Shown here piece after piece: positions 1-6,633 of a DNA stretch of 9,178 nt. A program made the translations under genes and the position numbers. How positions within the stretch are numbered: position 1 is the stretch's first letter; every line of letters starts with the position of its first letter. Source of the stretch: a bacterium (lineage in GTDB: Bacteria > KSB1 > UBA2214); NCBI GenBank assembly GCA_029560815.1, contig JAKQKF010000131.1, forward strand, positions 1 through 9,178, written 5' to 3'. Under the pieces are notes generated by a model. It was not told the DNA's origin. It saw only the letters and a list, made by a program, of their open reading frames with translations, and did no database searches.

Positions 1-1926
1 CAGTGGTACCGCGACGCCAAATTCGGCATCTTCATCCACTGGGGGCTCTATTCGGTGCCGGCTTTCACCCGCAAGGGCGGCTACGCCGAATGGTACTGGA
101 ACGGCATCGCCGACACCTCCACTTTCATGCACAAATGGCATCACCGCACTTACGGAGATGACTTTCAGTACCAGGATTTCGCTCCGCTCTTCAAGGCCGA
201 ACTCTACCGGCCGGACAAGTGGGCCGAGCTCTTTGAGCGCGCCGGGGCCCGCTATGTGGTGCTCACCTCCAAACACCACGACGGCTTTTGCCTCTGGCCC
301 AGCACCCAAAGCTGGAACTGGAACAGCGTCGATGTCGGCCCTCATCGCGATCTGCTCGGCGATCTGACCCAGGCGGTACGGGCGCGCGGGCTGCGCATGG
401 GTTTTTACTACTCCCTGCTCGAATGGTTCAATCCCCTCTACCGCAGCGACATCAACAACTATGTCGGCGAGCACATGCTGCCCCAGCTCAAGGAGGCTGT
501 CACTCTCTATCAGCCCTCCATCATCTTTTCCGACGGCGAGTGGGATCATGACAGCCGGGTGCTGCGGAGCGAGGAATTTCTCGCCTGGCTGTACAACGAC
601 TCACCCGCGCCGAAGGATGTGGTGGTGAACGACCGCTGGGGCGGCGAGACCCGCTTCAATCATGGCGGCTATTTCTCGACCGAATACGAGGCGGCCGACA
701 GCGAGCGCTCCGCGGCCTTTCTCGCGCGCGGCTGGGAGGAGTGCCGGGGCATGGGGCGCTCCTTCGGCTTCAACCGCAACGAGGATGTGCAGGACTATCA
801 GACCGCCGAAGCCCTCATTCACATGCTGGTCGAGATCGTCAGCCGCGGAGGCAATCTGCTCCTCAATATCGGCCCGGCCGCCGACGGCACCATTCCGGTG
901 ATCATGCAGGAACGGCTGCTGCAGATGGGGGAGTGGCTCAAGGTCAACGGCGAGGCCATCTATGGCAGCCGCGTCAACCGCACGACGGGCGAGGGCGATT
1001 CGGTGCGCTTTACCCGCAGCGCCGACGGCCGCTGGCTCTATGCCATCGCGCTGCGCCATCCGGGCGCACAGCTGCGCCTCGGGAGCGTCGAGGCGATGCC
1101 GGGCAGCGCTGTGCGGCTGCTGGGGCTCGACCGCGACCTGAAGTACCGGCAGGAGGGAGGAGAACTGGTCATCGATCTGCCGGCCGGGATCATCCACCGC
1201 ATGCCCTGTGACCACGCCTGGGTTTTCAGGATTCAGGCCCGCCCCTATGTGGAGCGCCCGGCCATTCAGGCCGCCTCTTTCATCAGCATCGACAAACCTT
1301 TGCGCCTGACCCTGACCGCCGAGCCGGCCGATGCGCAGATCCGCTACACGCTGGACGGCACAGAGCCCACCCCGGCGAGCCCCCTCTACACCGGATCCCT
1401 GCGTCTCAGCTCGAGCGGCCTCCTGCGCGTCAGCGCTTTCCGGGAGGGCTTTGCCCCCAGCCTGACGGTGCAGCAGCAGGTCAGCGTCCTCAAGAGCGGA
1501 GAGAACGGCCTCGCCTGCCGCTATTATGAGGGGGAGTGGTCCGAGCTGCCCGATTTCGACGCGCTCAAACCGGTCCGGGAGCTCCGGGCCTGGGATTTTT
1601 CCCTCGCTCCCGTCATCCGGCGCGAGGAAAATTTTGCTCTCGTGTTCGATGGTTATCTCCGGATCGACCGTGCGGGTAAATATGCCTTTTTTACCCGTTC
1701 CGACGACGGCTCGTGCCTCTGGATCGACGGCCGTCTGGTGGTCGATAACGACGGCCTGCACGGGGCCCGGGAGGCCGGGGGCGAGGTTGAGCTGGCACCC
1801 GGCCGTCACGCCCTGCGCGTCGGCTTTCTCGAACGCGGCGGGCAGGAACTCCTCCAGGTCTCCTGGCAGGGGCCGGAGCTGCCGAAACAGCCCCTTCCGC
1901 CCTCACTGCTCTACCGGCGCAAGTAG
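1..1926 (+). CDS. GH29 alpha-L-fucosidase with chitobiase-type C-terminal module and PA14 domain (5' end outside window)
   Basis: The enzyme should release alpha-L-fucose from glycans by the retaining mechanism of family GH29, probably outside the cytoplasm. The frame is open from base 1, so the true start and any signal peptide are off the window; 641 residues are visible. GH29 hallmarks are FGIFIHWG (window residues 8-15), TSKHHDGF (89-96), the RDLL...RMGFYYS stretch that follows, and FSDGEWD, whose Asp178 (bases 532-534) fits the catalytic nucleophile. A conserved GGNLLLNIGP block starts near residue 283. The acid/base Glu is less certain; Glu228 or Glu230 in STEYE are candidates. After a beta-rich fucosidase C-terminal domain comes a chitobiase/hexosaminidase C-terminal-like module (about 425-493, with YTLDGTEPT). 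A PA14 domain follows (about 501-641, with FFTRSDDGSCLWIDG), probably for carbohydrate binding. There is no T9SS tail. It lies 104 bases before the PNGase-like gene on the same strand. Confidence 0.93.
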   Translation, partial: QWYRDAKFGIFIHWGLYSVPAFTRKGGYAEWYWNGIADTSTFMHKWHHRTYGDDFQYQDFAPLFKAELYRPDKWAELFERAGARYVVLTSKHHDGFCLWPSTQSWNWNSVDVGPHRDLLGDLTQAVRARGLRMGFYYSLLEWFNPLYRSDINNYVGEHMLPQLKEAVTLYQPSIIFSDGEWDHDSRVLRSEEFLAWLYNDSPAPKDVVVNDRWGGETRFNHGGYFSTEYEAADSERSAAFLARGWEECRGMGRSFGFNRNEDVQDYQTAEALIHMLVEIVSRGGNLLLNIGPAADGTIPVIMQERLLQMGEWLKVNGEAIYGSRVNRTTGEGDSVRFTRSADGRWLYAIALRHPGAQLRLGSVEAMPGSAVRLLGLDRDLKYRQEGGELVIDLPAGIIHRMPCDHAWVFRIQARPYVERPAIQAASFISIDKPLRLTLTAEPADAQIRYTLDGTEPTPASPLYTGSLRLSSSGLLRVSAFREGFAPSLTVQQQVSVLKSGENGLACRYYEGEWSELPDFDALKPVRELRAWDFSLAPVIRREENFALVFDGYLRIDRAGKYAFFTRSDDGSCLWIDGRLVVDNDGLHGAREAGGEVELAPGRHALRVGFLERGGQELLQVSWQGPELPKQPLPPSLLYRRK

Positions 1927-2030
1927 GCTGGTGTTGTGTTGTATCCGGCGCCGGCCGCAGCCGGCCCCGCAGATGGTGAACCCTAAAGCGCGCAGGTGCG
2001 CGCAGCTATCCATTCGGAAGCAGGAGAATT
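1927..2030 (+). other. Intergenic region with two short GC-rich hairpins
   Basis: This 104-base gap separates the fucosidase from the PNGase-like gene. It holds two small perfect inverted repeats: GCCGGC at 1950-1955 and 1960-1965 around a CGCA loop, and GCGCGC at 1988-1993 and 1998-2003 around an AGGT loop. Neither is followed by a run of T, so neither is a convincing intrinsic terminator. No good promoter was seen, which leaves cotranscription of the two flanking genes possible. In so GC-rich a sequence, 6-bp stems may arise by chance. Confidence 0.4.
2022..2027 (+). promoter_or_regulatory. Ribosome binding site of the PNGase-like gene
   Basis: AGGAGA stands three bases before the ATG at 2031. 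The spacing is short, but the following codons begin a classic signal peptide, so this start is preferred. Confidence 0.65.
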
Positions 2031-5000
2031 ATGAAACGGTTGATTCTATACGCCGCAGCCCTGGCGCTGACGGCGAACAGTTACGGCCAGATTCGCGGCA
2101 TCGCCGGAGCAGAGCGCCTGACGGCGTGGCAGGTGGCCGATTATGCCGCAGACTACCGGCCGGCGCCCGCGGCTGCCGGGACCGCTCCAGCGGCCGGCTT
2201 TTTCAAGAGCGGTAGCCAGGAGTACGTCCTGATCGACCAGCTCGCTATCGATGATTATGTCATGCCGCGCGAGCGCTGGGCCGTCGCCTTTGATCCCGCG
2301 CGCTGTGATCTGACCCTGCACGCCCCGGCCGCTGCGGACCGGCTCAACGATGAGGCCCTGGCCGCCATCGAACGCGCGCCGGACTGGCTGGAGCGGGATC
2401 TGCGCCTCACTTTCTCCCTGCTCACCCCGGAGTTTCAGACCCTGTGGGCCAACGGCATCCTCGCGGCCGAGGATCCCTGCATCGACGAATTCGCCTTCGC
2501 TGTCGCCCACTCCTCGCCGCAGTACCTGATGTCCGGTTACGGCTCACCCGGGCTCTTTCTCGAGAACGCCAGATCGATCTATGCCAACGATGCCTTTCTG
2601 GATTACGTCGAGGTGGTCGACTACGGCACCTCTGCCAGCGATCCCGATTATTATACCACCACCCGCTACAAGACCCTGCGCAGCGGCAGCCTGGTCGAGG
2701 TCGTCGCACCGCGCGATGTCTATTACTGGTATATCGTCTATCCCCGCGCCACCAGCGAGATCCCGGCTTATGTCGATCCCGCTGTTTCCGAGAGCAACTC
2801 GCTGCGCAACAACAACATCGCCGCCCCGCCGGCCGGGGTTTTCTGGCGTGATTTTCTCCTCAACCACGCCGACGAGGGTTATCCCCTCTTGCGCGATCAG
2901 CTCAAGGGCTGCAAGGCCCTCTTCGACGGCACCCGCGGCATACCGGAGGCCAATGCCACCGCCCTGGGGCGCCTCAATACCTGGATGGAGAAGACCCTGG
3001 CCTTCGATTCGAAGGAGGAGCGTCCCCATCAGCCGGTGCGCATCTATCGCGTCCATATGGGGCGCTGCGGCGAGTGGTCCGATCTGCGCAACGCCGCCGC
3101 CCGCGCCGCCCTTATCCCCTGCACCAGCGTCGCCTCCTATTCGACCGACCATGTCTGGAACGAATTCTGGGATGGCCAGTGGTACCACTGGGACAACGAG
3201 ACCAACTATCCCCTCATGTACTATCTGAGCTGGGGCAAGGTCTTCGGTACGGTCTTTGAAATCCGCCCGGACGGTGCCCTCACCTCTGTCACCAGCCGCT
3301 ATACGCGCGGTATCTGCTATATCGATCTCTATATCACCGACAGCGCCGGCCGGCCTGTCGATGGCGCCGAGGTCAATCTCTACACCAAGGACCCCACCAC
3401 CGGGGAGCTGTGGTGGGATATGTACGCCCTCACCGATGACAAGGGGCAGTGCACTTTTGTGGTCGGCAAGGACCGCGGTTACTACGCTGCCATCACTTCG
3501 GCCATCGGGATTCATCCCGCCAAAGCGGGCGGTGTGGTGGAAGTGGTCGCCAACGCGGTCAGCGGTACCGATTACAGCAAGAAGATCAAGATGACGCAGA
3601 CCAAACCCGCCCCGAAATGGAATGCAGCCGCGGCTCCAACAGATGGTGGCGAGGACTATTATCTGCAGGCGGAGTTCAACGCCCCAACGCAGATCCTCAG
3701 CGGCGCCATTCGCTTCGATGACGTCCGCCTCGGCTCCCAGCTCTACCAGTCGGATTGGGATGGCAGCATCGATTTTTATTTCGCCGATTCGGCCAATTTT
3801 GCGGCCGCCGCTGCCGGCAGTGCTTTCGACGCCGTCGGACTGCTGCCCGACTCGCTTTCAGGACTCGGCTGGCTCTCCCTGCCCATGGACCAGCGGTGGT
3901 ACGCCGTCTTCGGCAACGAGCAGAACAGCCGCAATGTGCAGCGTCTCACAGCGACGGTCAAGCTCTTCGCCCGCGCAGCGGCACTGAATCAGCAGACCCT
4001 GACCTGCACGGCCGGCTGGAACTGGATCGCTCTCAACGTCGCTCCCTCCTCAACGGCGGTGGCTGATGTGCTCGCCCCGCTGGGCAGCAGCGCTCTGCGG
4101 ATCAAGTCTGCACAGGCCGAGGCGGTGCATGAAACGGGTAAAGGATGGACCGGGACGCTGCAAAACCTGGAAGCCGGCAAGGGCTATCTGCTCCAGCTTG
4201 ATTCCGGACAGGATTTTACCGTGACGGCGCCCATCCTGCCGGTGGACCAGCCGATTACACTGGAGAAGGGATGGAACTGGATCGCCTATCTCGCCCACGC
4301 CGGATTGCCGGTGGCCGAGGCCCTCGCCCCGATCGCGGACAAGGTCTATCAGATCAAGGGGCAGCAGCAGTCGGCCATGTATGCGGAGGGGAAGTGGATC
4401 GGCGACCTCGAGTGGCTCGCACCCGGCCGCATGTACAAGATCAATATGACCGCCCCCGCTGCCCTGAGCTGGCCCAATCCCCAGCCCGCGCTGGCCAAAC
4501 CAGCCTCCGCCGCTGCGGAGATCATGCCCGGAACCGCCGGCAATATGGTGGTGATCGCCCGCATCACCAGCGGCCATGATTTCCGGCAGGCGACCATCGT
4601 CGATGATCAGGGCAACCGCCGCGGCTGCGGCGTGCCCATCCCCGGGACCGGCCTCTACTACTTCACCATCGTCGGGGATGTGGAAAAGGAAGCCCTCTCC
4701 GTAGAGCTGCGCGTCATCCCGACCGGCTGGCAGACCAACTGTGTGCAGAAAATCCCGTTCAAAGACGATGCCACTCTGGGCACCCTGAAGGCGCCTCTCC
4801 ACCTCTCGGACGGCGCGATCACTTTCCGGCTTGGCCGGAACTATCCCAATCCCTTCAACAGTGGAACGACCCTGCGCTACAGCCTGGCCGAACCCGGGCA
4901 GGCCCGTCTGGTGATTTATGACGCACTGGGCCGCCGGGTGCGGGTGCTCCTCGACGGTGTGCAGCCGGCGGGCGAGGGGATCGCCTCCTGGGATGGCCGG

Positions 5001-5096
5001 GATGAGTACGGCCGTCCTGCCGCTGCGGGTATCTACTTCGCCCGGATCACGGCCGGCGGGTCGCACCAGAGCTGCAAGATGCTCCTGCTGCGCTGA
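2031..5096 (+). CDS. Secreted PNGase-like transglutaminase-fold protein with T9SS sorting domain
   Basis: This 1021-residue protein is probably exported by Sec and then carried across the outer membrane by the type IX system. A signal peptide covers residues 1-19, with probable cleavage at SYG/Q. Residues 20-330 form a region I do not recognise. The catalytic core (about 335-425) reads GRCGEWS, then STDHVWNEFW, then QWYHWDNE. These place a Cys346-His374-Asp388 triad in the order of the transglutaminase/PNGase fold. The wording, including a WGK block at 401-403, is close to eukaryotic cytosolic PNGase (Png1/NGLY1), which cuts N-glycans from asparagine. The zinc-binding CxxC pairs of that enzyme are absent. 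Next come a carboxypeptidase-regulatory-like beta domain (about 428-520), an unassigned beta-rich segment, two GWNWIA modules (655-815), and a FlgD-like sorting domain (about 934-1021) with YPNPFN at 938-943. Fold and triad are well supported. Amidase activity on glycoproteins is an inference; a protease or cross-linking role is possible. Confidence 0.9.
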   Translation: MKRLILYAAALALTANSYGQIRGIAGAERLTAWQVADYAADYRPAPAAAGTAPAAGFFKSGSQEYVLIDQLAIDDYVMPRERWAVAFDPARCDLTLHAPAAADRLNDEALAAIERAPDWLERDLRLTFSLLTPEFQTLWANGILAAEDPCIDEFAFAVAHSSPQYLMSGYGSPGLFLENARSIYANDAFLDYVEVVDYGTSASDPDYYTTTRYKTLRSGSLVEVVAPRDVYYWYIVYPRATSEIPAYVDPAVSESNSLRNNNIAAPPAGVFWRDFLLNHADEGYPLLRDQLKGCKALFDGTRGIPEANATALGRLNTWMEKTLAFDSKEERPHQPVRIYRVHMGRCGEWSDLRNAAARAALIPCTSVASYSTDHVWNEFWDGQWYHWDNETNYPLMYYLSWGKVFGTVFEIRPDGALTSVTSRYTRGICYIDLYITDSAGRPVDGAEVNLYTKDPTTGELWWDMYALTDDKGQCTFVVGKDRGYYAAITSAIGIHPAKAGGVVEVVANAVSGTDYSKKIKMTQTKPAPKWNAAAAPTDGGEDYYLQAEFNAPTQILSGAIRFDDVRLGSQLYQSDWDGSIDFYFADSANFAAAAAGSAFDAVGLLPDSLSGLGWLSLPMDQRWYAVFGNEQNSRNVQRLTATVKLFARAAALNQQTLTCTAGWNWIALNVAPSSTAVADVLAPLGSSALRIKSAQAEAVHETGKGWTGTLQNLEAGKGYLLQLDSGQDFTVTAPILPVDQPITLEKGWNWIAYLAHAGLPVAEALAPIADKVYQIKGQQQSAMYAEGKWIGDLEWLAPGRMYKINMTAPAALSWPNPQPALAKPASAAAEIMPGTAGNMVVIARITSGHDFRQATIVDDQGNRRGCGVPIPGTGLYYFTIVGDVEKEALSVELRVIPTGWQTNCVQKIPFKDDATLGTLKAPLHLSDGAITFRLGRNYPNPFNSGTTLRYSLAEPGQARLVIYDALGRRVRVLLDGVQPAGEGIASWDGRDEYGRPAAAGIYFARITAGGSHQSCKMLLLR
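3993..4475 (+). repeat. Two tandem GWNWIA modules within the PNGase-like protein
   Basis: Residues 655-735 and 741-815 are diverged copies of one module of about 75-80 residues. Both open with a short beta strand and GWNWIA (662-667 and 747-752). Both then carry VA followed by a LAP block (DVLAPL and EALAPI), a lysine-containing IK strand, a GKxW stretch (GKGW and GKWI), a DLEWLAPG or NLEAGKG turn, and a closing hydrophobic strand ending near TAP. I recall similar modules in other T9SS-sorted proteins but cannot give a family name. They are likely surface-attachment or spacer domains; binding is unproven. Confidence 0.75.
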
Positions 5097-5118
5097 CCAG
5101 CGGCGCATATTTTTACTT
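5089..5118 (+). terminator. Probable intrinsic terminator overlapping the stop codon of the PNGase-like gene
   Basis: TGCGCTG (5089-5095) pairs with CGGCGCA (5101-5107) around an ACCAG loop. This gives a 7-bp stem with one G-T wobble. TATTTTTACTT follows directly as a T-rich tail. The stem begins inside the last codons and includes most of the TGA stop at 5094-5096, so termination would be tightly coupled to the gene end. Confidence 0.55.
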
Positions 5119-5145
5119 GGATATTTCTCCTAGATAGTGTATTCT
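5117..5145 (+). promoter_or_regulatory. Weak candidate promoter for the alpha/beta hydrolase gene
   Basis: In a short AT-rich island, TTGGAT (5117-5122) and TATTCT (5140-5145) are separated by 17 bases. They match 3 of 6 and 4 of 6 positions of the sigma70 boxes. The site begins right after the terminator and 52 bases before the ATG, which is sensible for an independently transcribed gene. The same stretch also loosely fits the Bacteroidota TAnnTTTG box, so the sigma factor type is open. Confidence 0.3.
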
Positions 5146-5157
5146 TGGTTCACACAC

Positions 5158-5163
5158 AGGAGA
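5158..5163 (+). promoter_or_regulatory. Ribosome binding site fixing the hydrolase start
   Basis: AGGAGA lies five bases before the ATG at 5169. This favours 5169 over the in-frame TTG at 5145, which would put non-signal residues in front of the signal peptide. Confidence 0.75.
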
Positions 5164-5168
5164 AAGAT

Positions 5169-6575
5169 ATGAAACGATTTAAAATGGTTGTCATCTTGTC
5201 CTTGCTCAGCCTCTCTTTTGCTCAGGGTGTCAGCGCTCAGGATCTGGCCGGCAGCTGGCAGGGGACGCTCAAAATTATGGGCGCCAGCTTGCGTCTGGTA
5301 TTCCATTTCGAAAAAAGCGACAGCGGCTGGACCGCTCTCCTCGACAGTCCGGATCAGGGTGCCGCCGGCATTCCGTGCGGCAGGGTCAGCACCCCGTCGG
5401 ACTCGCTCATCGTGCAAGTGCCCGTCGTCCGCGGCCGCTATCTGGCGCGCTTCCGCAGTGACAGCCTCTTTTACGCCGGCTCCTGGCAGCAGGGGGGAAT
5501 GGAGATGCCCCTCAACCTGTTCAAGAGCGAGAAACCCGTCGTCATGAACCGTCCCCAGACACCCGAACCGCCCTTTCCCTATCGCATTGAGGAAGTGACG
5601 ATACCCAATCCCCGGGCGGGCCTCACCCTCGCCGGCACCCTGACTTTGCCGGAAGGGGAGGGGCGCCATCCGGCCGTCATCCTCATCACCGGCTCGGGAG
5701 CGCAGGATCGCGACGAGACCATCTTCGGCCACCATCCCTTTTGGGTCATCGCCGACCATCTCAGCCGCAACGGCTTTGCGGTGCTGCGCTGCGATGATCG
5801 CGGCACAGCCTCCTCGACCGGTGATAGATCAGCCGCGACGAGCCTGGATTTTGCTGAAGATGCGGCCGCCCAGTTCGACGCGCTCGCCCGGCGCCCCGAC
5901 ATCGATAAAAAGCGGATCTTTTTCGCCGGCCACAGCGAGGGCGGCCTGATCGCCCCGCTGGTCGCCACCGGGAAGAGGAAAGTGGCCGGGATCATCCTTC
6001 TCGCCGGGCCCGGCGTGACCGGGGAGAAAATCATGCTCGCCCAGGGTGAACTTATCGGCCGCGCTGCCGGGCAGGATGAGGCTTCCCTGCAGCGCAACCG
6101 CCGGAACCAGATTACTTTCTTTAATATTGTCAAATCGGTCGGGGAGGGGGAGAAACTCGAGGCAGAACTGCGCGCGGCCATGTCGGAGCTGCGGAGCGGG
6201 TTGAGCGCGAATGAGCAGGAGGCGTTGACCGATCAGGCGATCGATATGCAGGTGAAACAGCTGGCGTCGCCCTGGTTCCGCTTCTTTCTGCTCCACGATC
6301 CGGCGCCGGTGCTGCGCAAGGTCAAATGTCCAGTGCTGGCCCTCAACGGCGAACTGGATCTGCAGGTTCCGGCGGATGAAAACCTCGCCGCCATCGCCGC
6401 GGCGCTCCATGCCGGCGGCAACAAGCGTTTCGAGACCCACAAGCTTTCCGGCCTCAACCATCTCTTCCAGACCGCTCAAACCGGCGGGGTGGATGAGTAC
6501 CTCCGCATCGAGGAGACCTTTTCGCCGCAGGCGCTGGAATTGATGACCAACTGGCTGCAAGCGCAGATCAGATAG
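5169..6575 (+). CDS. Exported alpha/beta hydrolase (serine esterase or peptidase-like)
   Basis: The product is a 468-residue serine hydrolase, probably periplasmic or outside the cell. A signal peptide covers residues 1-23, with cleavage expected at VSA/QD. Residues 24-120 form a beta-rich N-terminal domain (AGSWQG...LRLVFHF) that I recall from other exported hydrolases of this kind. The alpha/beta core starts near 140 and contains TGSGAQDRDE (174-183, oxyanion-hole region) and RCDDRGTASSTGD. The nucleophile elbow GHSEGG has Ser256. Asp397 in NGELDLQVP and His431 in GLNHLF complete the triad. A charged helical cap (about 283-375) interrupts the core. The substrate cannot be read from sequence; an esterase acting on acylated sugars would suit the neighbours, but a peptidase is equally possible. 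The gene appears to have its own promoter and ends at a hairpin shared with the convergent gene. Confidence 0.9.
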   Translation: MKRFKMVVILSLLSLSFAQGVSAQDLAGSWQGTLKIMGASLRLVFHFEKSDSGWTALLDSPDQGAAGIPCGRVSTPSDSLIVQVPVVRGRYLARFRSDSLFYAGSWQQGGMEMPLNLFKSEKPVVMNRPQTPEPPFPYRIEEVTIPNPRAGLTLAGTLTLPEGEGRHPAVILITGSGAQDRDETIFGHHPFWVIADHLSRNGFAVLRCDDRGTASSTGDRSAATSLDFAEDAAAQFDALARRPDIDKKRIFFAGHSEGGLIAPLVATGKRKVAGIILLAGPGVTGEKIMLAQGELIGRAAGQDEASLQRNRRNQITFFNIVKSVGEGEKLEAELRAAMSELRSGLSANEQEALTDQAIDMQVKQLASPWFRFFLLHDPAPVLRKVKCPVLALNGELDLQVPADENLAAIAAALHAGGNKRFETHKLSGLNHLFQTAQTGGVDEYLRIEETFSPQALELMTNWLQAQIR

Positions 6576-6584
6576 GGAGCGCAG

Positions 6585-6611
6585 ATCAGCCGGTCACGCT
6601 GACCGGCTGAT
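6585..6611. terminator. Perfect 12-bp hairpin between convergent genes, possible bidirectional terminator
   Basis: ATCAGCCGGTCA (6585-6596), loop CGC, and TGACCGGCTGAT (6600-6611) form a perfect inverted repeat. It lies 9 bases after the hydrolase stop and 22 bases beyond the end of the minus-strand oxidoreductase gene. Neither strand has a T run after the stem, so it is not a textbook intrinsic terminator. It may act as a two-way terminator or protect the 3' ends of both transcripts. Confidence 0.6.
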
Positions 6612-6633
6612 TCACCCCGCCGCTGGCAGACCC

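Noticed and set aside
1950..2003. Short GC hairpins after the fucosidase gene as a terminator.
   Set aside because: The stems are only 6 bp and no T run follows either of them.
2544..5108. Long open frames on the minus strand opposite the PNGase-like gene, at 2544-3515 and 4050-5108, and a similar one at 601-1809 opposite the fucosidase.
   Set aside because: They are low-complexity Gly/Ala/Asp-rich translations with no recognisable motif, lying opposite well-supported genes. In a GC-rich sequence such antisense frames stay open by chance.
5145..5168. Upstream TTG start for the alpha/beta hydrolase.
   Set aside because: The ATG at 5169 has an AGGAGA site at good spacing and opens a signal peptide; the TTG start runs across that ribosome site.
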